Positions 22,704 to 36,909 are shown, counted from the stretch's first letter. The stretch is DNA of 64,000 bases from Rhypophila decipiens (GCA_033297075.1 MU858194.1:31468-95467); one strand, 5' to 3'. A program made the numbers and translations. The notes: generated by a model not told the origin, from the sequence alone.

Positions 22704-25700
22704 GGTGAAGATCTCTAGCAGTCGGAGGAGGGAGTATGTCGTGTCGAATAGGAAGAGTAGCGGGGAAGGATAGGTATGAGATGGGAAGAGCTGGAGAACA
22801 GAATGGAGTACAGGGCGGCAGGAAGGCTTTTATATATCCCGATATCCGGTTGGCCTTACTGGTCCTGGTCCGGGATGACAGCCACAAGGTGGAGAACTGG
22901 TACCTTGTGGATGAAAGGTTAATGTGAGTGAGATTCGGCGAACAAATGAGGAAAGGCGTTTGAGGACTTGTCAGTGAGACGGGCAGTAATCCAGGTTATC
23001 CACGGCAACTGGTCGGTCTGATCTTTATGGCTGTTTTATATCCCATCGCTTGTGATTGCGTACAAGGCAGCAATACAGTAGCGCATCACTACTAGTGAGT
23101 ACTCGCGGTGTGTCATTCACGAAGGACCTCCGACGTGTGAATTCATTGGAGGCATCCCACCTGTAATCCCGTATGGGGGCCTCTTCTGCAGTGCATGCAG
23201 TGCATCAAGATGTGGATGTCGGTATGCAGCCCAGGAGAGGGCGAGTGGCTTGTAGGCTGCTGCTGCACTGCACCCCACACCCCCCTGTCCCCCGCTACGA
23301 ATCTGGCGGCCTGGTGGCCGGCCACTCTTCTTGACCAGATCTTGGGAAGAAAGTGCCTTGAAGTTGGGTTTGTGGCTGAGACTCCGAATGATTCCTCAAC
23401 GGCCGCTCCTCCTCATCGGTCTCATTCGGCCTTTGCCGGATACATCAGTGCCTACTGACGTATTTGCGAAATGAACTTCCCTGTGGGAGATTGACCTCCT
23501 TCCATGGGATCAATTGTTCAATTCAGGGTACATCACAGAATATTGCCGCACAAAGACACCTTACCCAACATTCGGGCCACAGCGTATGACGATGCGATCG
23601 TTACAAGCAAACAAAAGGTTGTGACATTGAATTTACGGAGACCAGATAGTCTAACCTTTTGCTTCTTTCCAGGTTGTACATTCGGTATGGGTTAGGACGG
23701 GTATCGGTATCTCCCAGTAGCGTCTTTCGGACCTGTCCTCACCTGTGCTTGTCTGATTACCCGTCCTCAATTCACCATTCCGGATCAAAACGGCCCAAAG
23801 AGGACAAGGTGCAACCTGACTGCCAAGTAATTACCTCGCCGAGAGACTCACTGTGCGAAAGCTAAAATGATTTCGGGTTGTCTACCGGATCAGATTTGCC
23901 CTCGCCGGCGTTAGTCACCCGGAACTTACTTTGGTCGTCAGCCGCGGGCCGAGTGAATCACCCGAATGTTCTATAACGTCCGGGAGCCTCATTCACTGGT
24001 GTTGTCAACTGTCTTAGCCAACAGGTAGCCGCCCTCGTGCACTCTTCGATTATGCACAATTTTCAATTTGGACGTGCAGGCTCCTTCTTTGCCCTGAGGC
24101 TCCAACGCAGAGGACCGAATAGAATCACCGGCAGTGTGGCGAGTTAGCCCGAGGTGTAACAGGGCCAGGCCCGATGAGGCAACTCGAGATCTGGTGATGT
24201 TCTGCTACGATGTCGATACCCCTAGCAACATAAACGGTAAAGCAAGAGCATATCAAAATGGCCAGAACTACAGGAGGCCTGTCCAGAAGACCATGCCACC
24301 CGTTCCGAACCCGTTCTGCGAAAGAGTTCGTTTATGGTATGCGTAAACTGACAGATCTAGTCATCCTCCAGCTGGCCATGGGTCTTTCGACATTGTTGAC
24401 GTCGCCAATGACCACCATTCTGAGCATATTCTCCGATAGAATATGCAAGCAATCCCGCAAAGCCTCCCCCGCAAATACCTCTCCTGCGCCGCACTGCAAC
24501 TCGGTGGGCGGCCGTTGACTGCGCATTTCACCCACCCACTGGGCCACCGACCGCCCTCAGGGTTCTGGCCGTATATTCTTCCACTAAAATGTATAATGAT
24601 ATCGTGCGTCTTACCATCTTCCAATCATGCTCATGGAAGGACTTGTATTCTCTGGACTGCCTATCAGGCAGGCTCGGTCCAAGATTCTAACCAAGGTTTG
24701 AGGTTGGGTTAAGACTCACAACACCCCTGTCCTTATTAAGGAAATAAGACTAGCAACTGCGCAAACAGAATCGTCGACATCTAGACTTGTACAAGATTAG
24801 TTGCCTTGCCTTGGCAGCTGAGAACATAAGCACTTCTGCAGAGCGGGATGCTTGGTAAGATTATTATATAAGATATCTGCTCATGTCCCAATATTAGACA
24901 TATCGCATGTCTCAACATCAAACAACACAGACTTTGCATCGTCACGGACCGTAACACTTGCAAGGATGACTTTACGTGGGAGCCCATCAGAACAATGAAC
25001 TACTTTCTACCTGCCGGTTCCGTACCCCTCTTGCCCTCTATTGTCGAACCTATAGAGATCCGAGGCCATCAATGAGATACTTAGCGTTACACACAGAGAA
25101 GAATAAGAGAACTACCCAATGATAAACTAGTTGTCAAACAGAAGCAACTTGACAAGACCTAGAACTTATCTTGTATCCAGATGCGGGATAAACAGCGTCC
25201 ACCGAGTTCCCTACCCGATGTCAAAACAAAGCAGTGAAACTAAAACGGTCACCTCAGGTATTCACTATCACGGTTACACAGCGTATCTACCTAGCTCCCC
25301 ACGGAATACTAGAACTCGAGATCTGATTACTCACCAGATTACACAAACATTAGCAGGCACCACCCAATAAGAAACACGTCTACTATGGTCTGGAACTACA
25401 AGCTACATGCAAGTATACGTGATACATCTTCACATCAACATTACCCGAACATTGCGAGATCTACGATAATAACCAATAACCTCGACATCGGATCGTACTG
25501 GCACTACCTACCTATTAATGATCACCGTCAAGTGCGTTCACCAGCCTCCGTGTTGCATGTTTGCTATCCAATAATTCACAAATGTGGTTACTTCAAGACC
25601 GCTCTTGTGTGCGATTTCGCAGTCGTAAACTTGAGAATTCGATGCCCCTTTCCCCTATGGCCCATGCATGCACTCACACAGTGAAATTGCTCATATCATC

Positions 25701-28125
25701 ACTCATATCAGGCCTTGTCACCTTGCACCGCCTGTAGGTCACCAGCCATCGTCCCCCAACCACCATAAATTACCATGTCAGGCTATAATTTACCTGTACC
25801 GAGCGTATCGAAACAGCCAGAACTGACCAATAAGAATGGATCTCTTAGACAAATCATCCCCACAGTACCGTAAGATTCTGAACCGTACAGCACACGAGGG
25901 GGGGACCTGCACACGCCCGCCCTCCCCGTCCGCGCCGCAGGGCTGCCTCTGGACGATCGGCCACGGCCCCAAAAAGGACCGACCTGCCGGTTCGGCCTTG
26001 ATGCTCGATGGGTGATGCCAAGACCCCTCTTCTGTACGACATCACAACCCCTTCCCCTCCTTTCAGTCCTTAAACTCAGTGTCTTCAATCCCGACAGCAC
26101 GTCCAGTCTAAACTCCATCGTGAACTCACTATCCGCTCAGCAAAGTAGATGAAACTGCCCGAAGCCTGCAAGCAAGTGACTGACTGACCGACTCAGCCTT
26201 AGCATCGCAGTATAGAATAAAAGGCTAAAAGAAAAAAAGGGTAAGCAGTCAGCCTGCAATGCACTGCTGCACTGTCCCTACGTATGCAATTACTAAGTAA
26301 CAAATTTGTGGTGGTGATATTTAAGAGGCCACATACACGTACTACAGACCCTTTGTGTTTTCCGGCGGCTCGGCTCTCCCGTTCGGTGGTGTCGGAACTC
26401 ACCATCATGGACGGTAGTATGGTAGCTCATCACTGTTCATATCTTCCGTGGTCGTTCCTTCGTTGGCGGCCGTCTCACGGGAATGGTATCTTTATTTCGT
26501 CCATTATCTCCGCAACATAAAGTCCGGAAAATTTGTAAATACAAATTTTGAGAACCCGAGGATTGATGCTATCGTGGCCTTGGGGGCTGAGTACAGCACG
26601 TAGACTGCCCCTCTCATGCAGTGAGATGGAGATGGAGAAGGAACATCTGTCACAAACGACCAAGAATACTAATTACAGAGACCACATTAAGGAGAGACCC
26701 CAAAAAAGAGAAATTCAAGGAAATCACTGAACTAAATGCGGTATGCTGCGCTTATCTCTTATTGTTTGCTTTCCCCCAAACACATCAGATGCAGGAGTGA
26801 CTGATGAGCAAAGCGATTACGTTTGTCTCCAGATATTGCGTAAGATAGCAAAGAGCAAAGGGTCTCAGACCTGCTGCTTGAGGACTGTACACATTCTCTA
26901 CACTATCGGCAAAGTGTCGATCATATCCCAAATGGCTGACAGGTGCTCCAGGCAAAGAAAAGAGGAAGAGAAACAACATGAAACGAGGGCGTGGACCTGG
27001 ACTTTAGAAGTGCTTGGGCGCTGCCTATCTTTCAGCTGTCTCCATAAATCACCTACCTACCTACCTACATGAGTCGCAATGCAGGTAATTTGACTTACTT
27101 GATATGTGAGAGCGGTGTGTATGGATATCGAAATGGTCTATCGAAAAGTCATGTGTGATTTGATCAGATCACTCTTTCCAACAGCAAGACTTGTTGTTCT
27201 TCTAGATTACAAAAGTCGTACTTATTGAAGCAGATATAAAAGTTATTTTCTCCCATGACAGGGTGTAATTTGGGGCATGAGATTTGAGATTTGGCCAAGT
27301 GAAGAACTCCAAACCAAGTCGCGGGAATTGGCTATCCTAATAGGTTGAAATGAGAAAAGAATGCCTTGCAATCCAAGTCTTTGTGTTCATGAGAAATTGG
27401 AAGAACTCAAGAGGGTATAAACTAGACAAATATGGTAAAACTTACAAACCTGTAGAGTGGACTTTTTCGAGTTCCAAACGGAACAAAACTCAGCCATCAA
27501 AGCAAAGTTCTTTGCCCAAAGATTAGGCAGGTTGGTAAGTTTTGTATTGGAAATATCAAGTGTTATTTCCTGCTCGGCTCTAAACTGAACGTATATCCAA
27601 AAGTAACACAAGGAAGAAACCTGGAAAAGGATCCATCTTGGAAAAATATAAAATTCCCAAAGGAAAGAAATCCAAAAGTTTTCCAAAGTCCAAGTAGAAT
27701 ACCAAACAAGAAACTTCCGATTCTTGCCATATACCTGGGCAAGATCGGCTTGTGTGTATCCGGTTTGCCCGGTGAGGTTTGTATGTGTATTTTCCTGATT
27801 TTCGTTTCCAACTTCCAATCGTTAGACAAAAGAGGTCCGAGAGCTTGATGAGAAAGTTTGGGGTGGTTCATAACACATGAATGATGGTATTACATGTAAA
27901 CGTATTTATGCAGATACGATATAAAAGGTTAGTTTGGTGTTTCGAAAGGAAACCACAGTCCTGAAGAGTCATCCAAAACCAAAAAAAGACAAAGACGGGG
28001 TACGGGAAGGTATCCGTTCAACCAAATCCAAAATGCCGCCATAAACGCCATGATTTCATATCACGTACACCATTGATAGGTAGTAAAAGGCCGTATAGAA
28101 AGGAAATATGATCCGGAAGTGGGAT
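22704..28125. other. Gene-poor tract, left part
   Basis: 5.4 kb with only short, unconvincing frames on both strands. No tRNA, transposase or known repeat was recognised. A small palindrome-like word pair (CATATTCT / AGAATATG) lies near 24425-24443, and a purine-biased stretch lies at about 27200-27900. The part next to 22704 should contain the promoter of the AAA ATPase gene. Confidence 0.45.
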
Positions 28126-28890
28126 TTAGTTGGTGTCGAAAACCTGGATTCCATTGGGATCGCGAACAAAATGGCCGGGTGGAGGACCACCGGGCGGTGG
28201 TCCTGGTCCGGGAGTACCTCTAGGAGGGAAACCACCGCCTGGGAATCCGCCGCCCGGGAATCCGCCGGGAGGACCACCCGCGAAGCCCTGCGGCATCCGC
28301 GGTGGTGGCCCAAAGCCTGGCCGGAAAGCGCCTGGTGGTGGTGGTCCTGGTGGGAAACCGCCGCCCATTTGAGGCGGAGGCCGGCCCATCATCGGTGGCG
28401 GGGGACCACCGGGGCCTGGGTGGGCGAAGCCACTGTGTACGCTTCCGTCGTCGTCGTCACTGTCATCGTCGTCTACTTGTGCCCGCCGTCCTTGTGGGTT
28501 TCCCCTCCAGGGGTCACGGCCTCCGCCTCCGCCTCCTGACCGAGAAGCACGAGAGTTTCTGCCATTATTCGAAGATCTATCCGAATAGCTGTTGTCCCAT
28601 CTGGTCTCAAGGAGGTATATTTCCGTCTTCATCTTTGAGCTGCCCCACGAGGATGCGGACCAGCCGGAACGTTCGCTTCGGTTGTCGAATCCATCGTCAT
28701 AGGTGGTTTGGTATACCCTCACGCCCTTGACCTTCTTGGGATGCCTGCCAGTGAAATAGAGCAAAGTGTTTATGGCTGGAGTGTCTGGAAGTCGCCGCTC
28801 CCTGTATTTTGTTGACGACTTGCTTGAGCTGTGGGAGCTGTGCGAGCTGTGCGAGCTGCTCGAGCTCCGGGAACTGACTGAGCCTGGCAT
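28126..28890 (-). CDS. Small Ser-rich / Pro-Gly-rich protein of unknown function
   Basis: 254 residues, single exon. I chose the ATG at 28890 (MPGSVSSRSSS) because the frame upstream of it looks like untranslated leader. Order of parts: a Ser/His-rich head (1-35), a compact middle (about 36-115; LPDTPAINTLLYFTGRHPKK, MKTEIYLLETRWDN) that is the only globular-looking section, a Gly/Asp linker, and a Pro/Gly/Phe-rich tail (from about 160) with PPGGFPGGGFPGGG-type repeats ending HFVRDPNGIQVFDTN. No family is recognised. The middle block carries the likely conserved function. It stands alone in an 11-kb gene-poor tract. Confidence 0.8.
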   Translation of the reverse strand: MPGSVSSRSSSSSHSSHSSHSSSKSSTKYRERRLPDTPAINTLLYFTGRHPKKVKGVRVYQTTYDDGFDNRSERSGWSASSWGSSKMKTEIYLLETRWDNSYSDRSSNNGRNSRASRSGGGGGGRDPWRGNPQGRRAQVDDDDSDDDDGSVHSGFAHPGPGGPPPPMMGRPPPQMGGGFPPGPPPPGAFRPGFGPPPRMPQGFAGGPPGGFPGGGFPGGGFPPRGTPGPGPPPGGPPPGHFVRDPNGIQVFDTN

Positions 28891-31800
28891 TTTCCGGACC
28901 GGAGGATATGACAATGAATTATATAACGACGAGAGCTGCTGCTGACGGTGGGTCGATGTCAGATCGTCCGCCTCGTTTCCTGCGAGCCGAGTCAACAAAG
29001 CTTGAAGAACGGCGAGACAAAGATGGTACTGGTCCAACCAGGGCTTAGAAGAGAAGAAGCAGCTGGCCAAGAGGCAACGTGCTGTGGGCAAATGAGGGAG
29101 TACAATGGCTCGTGAGGCGACCGAAGCTTGTTTAGATCGGGAATTTTTGTGGAGGAGAAAGAGAAGATCGACAAGGACAAGAAGGGCGATGCCAGTAGTT
29201 ATGGCTTGTGCAGGAAGCACAAAGCGGAAGTGGAAGACTAGCACTTGCTATGCCTTGCTATGCCGCAAACCTACATCTCAGACATGGGATGGACCGTGGC
29301 AGGGAAGATGATAGAACTACAAGTACGGATACCACCACCTCTCTTTGGGGATTTGTGTCTCTGCAGCCGAGTCGGGCGAAGCAAAGCAAGTGAGCACGAG
29401 GCTGCAGCCTGCAGGTTCTGCATGTTCCATGGACCATGGTCGGAATGTCTCACGCAGATGGCCCAGGAAGACAGCGAGATAGAGCAAAAAAAGGAGTCTG
29501 AGAAGAACAGAGCAACATGTCTGCATCAGTGCAACCCTCCGGACCAGTCTAGGCTGACGATCCGTGTGAGTATGGGAGTACAGAGATGCACACTGCTGTG
29601 TGTTGAGCGAGAAAAGTCCAACTGCTTTGGGTCTGTGGAGGTATCTAGTGATCGCTGATCGTTCTCCTTGGCTTGATTTGTCCCAAACCCCCGGAGCCTC
29701 ATCGTGGATGAAGGTCGATTGGTCAGAATGGATCGGAAGGTGACCGCCTGTGGGATCGTTTGCGCGCACAAGCTGGGCAACGGGCGATTGGAGATGGACA
29801 CTCTTCCTGAAAACTTGGCGGCCCCTCTCTGGTGCAGAGTGCATCCAAGATATCAGACAAGCCACACGCCCTGCTTTCGATATATGGCACCCGAGAGGTC
29901 GCGGTGCAGGCCTCAGCACACGCAGAGGGTAGAGCACACGTCGCAACACGATGGAAGCTGGGGGACAAGGTGCGTCACAGTTAGCGGTCAAGACGCCGCT
30001 ACCCGTGCTGGCCTTTCTCATGGGTTATCTGCATACTTCTCGTATTGTCGGTGTAGCGTGTTTGTCCCATGAAATTAGTAGAGGTATCAATGCAGGTGAA
30101 GCGACAGAATCTTGGAGTATAAAATAAAAGAACACTGGAATGGATTCATGGAATTCGAGCTTCAGCATTCATGATGGATCATCATGGTGGAGGGGTTGGA
30201 AAGAAACCAATGTCGTCAGTAAATGGGTTACGCTGCCCTTGTCCACTACATTGACAGGGGGCATGGATTTCCCGGACGGGTGTTCATACCGGCCCGGGCG
30301 AGGGGAGGCCTGAAAAGTGGCACACAATTGTGGGGCTGTCAAGAAGCGGGGCAACGGTCGAAGTCTGGGCGCACCGGCTGCCAATGGCTTGGCGTTGCCC
30401 TTCTATCCCGTACCGCGGGTGTATATCCGTGGATGACGGTCGATGACCGAGAGGATGGGAACCGGCCTCTACGGAGCATCCATCTCGACTCCTGGAAGTC
30501 CCCGCATGATGTGTGATACTGTGCGACATACTGGTCGCTCAAAGTGAGGCTGCACAGCAGACCCAAATTACCGAGCATCGCGAACAGATCTGTTTTGGCT
30601 TGAGTCGGGCTTTGCAAGTGGCTGGCAGTAATTTGGTCATGTCTAAGGTTCCTGGTAGGCTTACTGTCTTCTTCGCGTGGTCAGCAACTGAATTACATCC
30701 AATCACTTCCTCACCTCACAATCTGGAAATGGGGTGTTGCTGGTTAAAAAGAAACCAGAGAGTTTGGACCAATGATTTTCTACGGAGAGAAACGTGAAGG
30801 CATCCCGTCGCCTGTCTCGCACGGAGCATGATTGGAGGTGAGCTCTCTATTTATCCAGGTCCCCAATATCATGATTCAACCTGGGAAAACCCCCTGGTTG
30901 GGAAATGTCGGTCCCGAGCAGGTTTTACCCCACATCTCACCCATCTCACCTAGAAAACTAGTGTAGACTGTACTCTCCTCCGTGGAGGGGAGGTCGAGGA
31001 TCGTGAGGGGTTGCTGGCCTTCCCAATCTGGTGAGGTTGCAGTGTCACGAATTGGCGGATATCGAGAAGGAAGATCATCAAGAGAATACCTCTCTTCCGT
31101 CGCGAACTATGTGATTGGTGCTAGGAGGATTCGATGGGCTCTGGAACCGCGTCGACTTCGGATCATTAGACTTGCACACTAGTACGGGTTACAGTACCTA
31201 TCGGTCGCTACTGCAGAGACTAAGTCCCGTCCCAACGATCTTACCCAAGAGCTGTCCAGAGTCCAGACCACCAACGACTAAGATTTGTAGGGACATGAAC
31301 CGTCTTGGCTTGATTACTCTGGCCTCCCCATCATGAAGCTTGAAGATTGGACAAAAAAAGAACATGTTGCTACCTTTTCTTCCTTTTCTCTGTCATGCGA
31401 ATGAGAGGGGAAGGGGCGAAGGGTGAACCTTTGGTTTACGATTCGATACCAAGAAGACCAGAATGGAAAGAACGAACAGCTCGATCTGTGGGCGGGCAAA
31501 CCCACGGATCGGAATCGAATCGAATTCTTCCACCGGAGAGGAAAAGCTTGCGGTCGCACGATCAAGGCGATTAGCTAACACAATGACTGGTCATCACAAC
31601 CGATATCATTGGATAAAGGAGACACAGTCTACCGACCACCCTGGAGACGAGGTCGGCGGCATGGCCTGGACAAATAAGGCCAAAATTCCCGGCCGTGCCT
31701 GGTTTCAATCAAAATAGGAATTCCTTCATATCAGTTTTGCCCAGATTTGAAGATCCGAACAGCCAAAAGCACCCGCAAGCCCGACGCACCCCAGAAACCA

Positions 31801-34287
31801 AATAAACTCAAAATGACTGGAGTGCATCTCGCTTCTTCCCCTCGGTCTGGACCTCGTTGCCCAGTTCAAGTTCCCGGTGTAACATGGATTGCAACAGTAA
31901 CAATGTCACAAAACAATATGGAGACTCACTGAGTGGATGATTAGTGGATATCATCATACTTCTCGTCCTCCGTTTCGCGGCTTTCTTACCGAGCACTTGG
32001 ACATGAGAATTCGGGCAATGTGATCCGTTCGAGCTTCAAAAATATCTCAAATATGAACCTGGGTGGAGATCCGTACTCGAATCACTGTTTTCCACGCTAC
32101 GAAAAATACCGCGGCGAGCAGATGTCAGATCATCTACGAGAACTGAGAAGGAAACAAAATCCAGAGTGCTTAATGAGCGATTCGGCGAAATAGGAGAAAG
32201 AGGCGACCGGATACATGATTCTGACATGTCTCTCACATCTTTCTGAATGGCGCCATGGCATGGGGTCCATTTCCAAATATACTGACTATACATTCGAAAG
32301 GCACCTCCATCTCGGCTATCCACCCTCCCTCCGGTTGACGGGTGCTATACGGCGAGCCTGGCTCTGTGAGTCTGTTCAGTCCATAGGCTCAAATGGGCGG
32401 ACGAATCTCAGCTCCGGCAGATATTGGTACTATGCGGCCGATAGATTGTCCTATATGCCGATTGGGGGGTGCAGTCACACCCGACCTTCCAGGATTTTCT
32501 CTCAACTATTTGCAAAGTCAAAAGGGCCAGACGTTGCACAAATTTTTACCTCTTTGCGGGAAAAAGGTATGCGGTGTCCTCACCTACAATGTCATGATAT
32601 TGCCACTGATATTCAATTTTATAGAACCCACTTAAGAACAAAAGAAAACAAGGTAAACTTGGTTGCTTTTTGCACTAACAGCGGAACCAATTTGGGCATC
32701 CCGTTGATGAGAACTGACGGTTCTGTGGTCATCTATGGTCACACTGCACCGAAACCTGTACATACCAACTAGGTAAGGTATCCGTACAATACAGTGAGCC
32801 AAGGTTCTCACCTTTCACCCGGCAAGATTAAGGCCGATTGACCTTGGAATCACCCAGCAATTTTACCATGAAAACAAGCATGCGCACTCCTCTCTACTAT
32901 CTAGAGTCTCGAGAGGCAGATCGATACCTATCATTACTTGTTATCTTGAGATGCGGCTCTACAATCCTGGCGTCCGGAGACCCAATGGCTTACACCCTGC
33001 CTCTTAGGGGGAAATCGTGGTAAACCACGCAGCTCCAAGGAATAGTCTAGATCTCAGGTCAGGGTCAGGGTGTCATCGGGATCTTGATCCGCATCCTTAG
33101 TGCGATCCACGGTTGACACTTCCAGAGGGAGTGCCGCAACCTCCACTTCCCGCCTAGCGCCCAGTGGGTACGTCCAGCCCCCGGTCTTGCTTGCTTGTCC
33201 TGTTTGAGGTGCAAGAGGAGAGAACCAACTTGCGACCTCAGGACAATGGCTGGAAGGTAGGAACCCGACAAACAATCAACAGCAAACTCGAACTCAATGG
33301 TCAGAAGCGCATCAATTCAAAAAGTAAAAGGCTCCGTTCAAGGTGTCAATATTGAGCAATGGCAACTTTATGTAACCTTTATGGCATGCACACATTACGA
33401 CTCGAGGGTGGTAAAGAACCATGGAAAGATGGGAAAGCCATGAGAGAGCAAGGTCCTGGCGACAACGACGGGCTGGGCATGCCACCTTAACGTAACCTCA
33501 AGCAATGGTCCCGGGGGAAGTCGCAGTAAAGTTGGTGTGAGCTGGGGGGCATTCCACCAATAACATGAAACCATCTGCCCCCCCAATCCAAGTCCGAAAC
33601 TCCAAGCCAGGCAAGACCGCCCTCCCCAGTCTGTTCCTGAATTGTCCGAGGACATCAACTTCCGGCCAGGGCTCCATCCGGCTGTTCTCAGAGAGGGGAG
33701 CGAAAGCGCCAGAAAGGGGACGCTTTGCTCAAAAGTACACGAGTGGAGGCACACTGCACACGGATACAACCCCTGGCCGAAGACAGAAGGGGTCGAGAGT
33801 GTTTCCCTTTTGCCCATTCCCTCTGAGCTAGATTGCTATTATAGGTTATAGGCTCAACTGAGAAAAAAAAGAGCCAGGTACAAGCTTGTCGCTGTGACAT
33901 ATTGGACGCAGCAGGTTCTTGCCCAGACCCAAACCACACCCGGACAGTCCCAAAGCCAGGAGGACAACCATAGCCACACCCCGGGACCCCCTCTAGATTT
34001 ACCCTGTCGTCTCTTCTTCCGTCTTCTGCCCTGTTGCTCATCTTCAAGCTACCTCGAACACTGAACGGCAACACCAAGTCCGGCGACACAGGCTCCCAGC
34101 TTGCGGTGGCGACCAGAACCTACGCAACTTCGGTATAACATAACATCGATCGAAACAGTACGAGTCTGTCGATGACCTCACCAGGGGTCTGACGCTCTTC
34201 GTTGAAGCGTTAACGGTGCCGGCCGCCAACCGGTTGCCTTGTGCCTGGAAGAGATAGATCTTGTCCAAGTCCTGAGGCGGATTCTGC
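28891..34287. other. Gene-poor tract, right part
   Basis: 5.4 kb with no supportable gene, RNA gene or mobile element. Open frames of 60-230 codons occur but lack codon-level continuity, splice partners or family motifs. The last 300 bases are probably leader for the membrane-protein gene. Confidence 0.45.
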
Positions 34288-36909
34288 ATGACCATGGACC
34301 AAGCAAGTAAAAAGAATAGCGGAATAGACCGAAGAGTGTCGACGAGGAGCTCTATGAGGATATCTGCCGACATTGGAAATGAAGAGTTTGGAGCTGGCAT
34401 GATAGCGGATGGATTTAGACCGCCACAACCCGAAGCAGAGGGGAATCGGACCGGCCGAGAAACGTACCTTTCTTCCTCGAGCACTAATGTTGCTGACGGA
34501 AGCATACCATCGTCGTCGATAGCGCCTAACAGCCCGCCGAATCCCGAGAAGGCCGCCGGGCCCCGTGTCTCATTCACGCTACGGCATGATGGTGCCATGG
34601 GGCCCATCAGCCAGCCCTCAGCGCCAACTCGAGCTTCAAGTACAACGACCGATTCGGCACCTTTTATCCAACCAGACGGTCCTTATGAAGGGCCGAGTGG
34701 TCCCTCACACCCGTACCAGATGTACACGCAGGACGTTAGAGCGGCGAGGACGATGAGCGTCACGACATCGTCGACGGAGCCAATGTCGGAGACATCGTAC
34801 GCTGGGCCGAGGGGACCGGCCCATCCGTATGGCATGTATACCCAAAATACTGCCACTGATGTGCCTCAGGTAGCACCTGTCACCCATTTCCAGGGTTTAC
34901 CAGACCAGTATCAACGAAGATTAGGCCCGGAAGGTGAGGATATTGCCGACATGATTGGCCCGGACGGGCACACCGAGCAACTACCCCCATACACAAGATA
35001 TCCAGACGAAACATACGCCCGGAAGGTCCGAGACGCCGAAAACTCGGCTGAGCCAGCCACAGGAGGTGCGACAGTGGTACGGGAACCTGCCGAACCTGCT
35101 TCACCTGAGACTCCAGAGGTCATTCCTCCTGGTGCCGGAGGCATCGGTTTGGCAACCAGGAATCCCGAGTTTGAGTCGACGGACAATCTTGATTCTCCTC
35201 GTTCGCGACACTCAGCTCGGAGCTTCAGTTCAGAGGGAAGCGATCATGCGATCAACACGGCGGCTGCTGCGGCCACGAACGAAAAAGCAAAGCCGCTGAA
35301 ACCATGGCAGGTCTGGATGAGAAAGAGAATGTGGGGCATCGTACCCTATTGGGCTATTCTCATGACGCTTGTTGTCCTTACCTTGATGGTGGCGATATTA
35401 GGTTCTGTCATCGGTACCTTTATGTCTAGGCGTTATAAACCGGGACGCAAGGATGGATACACGTATGTCGATCAATCGAGCAGAGGCTATTCTTGAATGT
35501 CAGGACCACTAACACAATCCAGGGACCCGAATTCGTTACCGTCCATCACAGCGACGTACGATGCCACGCCGATTCCCACACCATCTGACCTCCCACCTCT
35601 TCCGACAGGCAGCTTTGGCCTGGCGCCTCTAACACCGAACAGGGTCTCCAACACCTGCTTCAATGATACCACACTATCCCAGGCCTGGAATTGCTATTTC
35701 GTCATGGCCAGCATGACTGTTACAGTAGACCGCAAGCCTGAGAGTGAAGGGGGCGAGTATACCGTTGCGCTGGGGTGCAACCAGTCGGCGACAATTACCA
35801 ACAACGTCTATGCGTACGGGGAACAGCCCCCAATCGTCAATCCTGTTTCGATGGAACTTGTGACTGACCTGCTCGAACCCAATCGTGGTCCAGCCTGGTT
35901 CCGCATTTTGCCGTATAACAAGACCGTCATTCTTCCACAGCATTTTCTCAGCCCCACGGGGTCTAGTCCGCCCGCAAGGATCAAAGCCAGAGCGCTCAGA
36001 GAATTGTACCCACGTATGGGAGAGTTCAAGCGGAAGGGTATTGCAAAGCCCGGAGACAGGCCGTGGGTTTGCAACTGGCCGCAGACATTCTTGGAGATCT
36101 TCATCTATCCCCAGCAAAATTCGAGCTGGGCGAGCTTTACCGGGAGGCCGCCACCGCCGCCGCTGCAGACATCAGAGGGGCAGACGTCGTCATTAGAGAC
36201 GACGTCGTCCATAACGCAAGTGCCTGCATCACCAGAAACACCGCCGCCGACAGTACCCGAAACGCCCGAGACGCCAGCTCCCGTCGCTCCACCTACAACA
36301 TCAACCAGCGATCCCGGCTTCCTCCCTCTCCCTACTCCACCTCCGAAAAACGCGGCCAAGGAACCGAAAGATGACCTTAAAGACGATCCCCCCAAAGAAC
36401 CGAAGGAGCCAAAAGACCCAAAAGGACCGCCTCTCCCCGCCGGGCCTGGGGGGCCCAAAGAAGCCAAACGTCGGGCCGACCGCAGTGGTGGTCTAGTTCG
36501 CAAGAGGCAGCAGCAGGCCGCAACCACCACTCCCTCGACGACTTCATCGACGCCGACTTCTCCCTTTGGGCCGGTCGACACTGGCCCGGGGTTTGTTCCG
36601 CCCCTGCCGCCATACCCGCGCGTCCTCAAGCTGGAAGAACGACGCATCGGCGGCGCCCCCATGCCCGATTGCACCCAGTGGGAGATTCAAGAGGATGGGT
36701 CGGCCAAGCCGGCGCTGGATGCCAATGGCAAGATGATTGTCATACAGATTGTCGAGAATGAGCCACCACCGCCAGGCGAGGAGGGAGGTTTGGGCGATGT
36801 ACAGAGACGATCGTCGAGTAGTTGGGAACAGCATAGTCATCCCTTCATTCGCCGACGCGAGTCCGGTCCTGATGTCAGCCAGTGCGGGTGCATGTGGTTC
36901 CTTACGTGA
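34288..36909 (+). CDS. Single-pass membrane protein of unknown function, two exons
   Basis: Exons 34288-35462 and 35523-36909 give 853 residues. The 60-bp intron starts GTATGT, has a CTAAC branch site and ends CAG. It is a multiple of three but contains an in-frame TGA, directly followed by an ATG, so without splicing one sees two abutting frames. Residues 1-345 are disordered and polar, with repeats of the type GPYEGPSGPSHPYQMYTQ and GPRGPAHPYGMYTQ. One membrane helix lies at about 350-377 (YWAILMTLVVLTLMVAILGS). Beyond it is a Cys- and Asn-X-Thr/Ser-containing domain (NDTT, NQSAT, CNWPQTFLEIFIYPQ), then a Pro/Lys-rich linker and a C-terminal piece ending GCMWFLT. The topology is probably cytosolic N-terminus and extracellular or lumenal C-terminus. 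It resembles fungal DUF-type membrane proteins (possibly DUF7820); that name is a guess. Confidence 0.82.

Noticed and set aside
27387..27818. 143-codon minus-strand frame
   Set aside because: Unusual Trp/Phe-rich composition with no family resemblance; likely chance frame in skewed sequence.
29317..30021. 234-codon minus-strand frame
   Set aside because: Reads like random sequence, with no conserved pattern and no supporting splice or start context.
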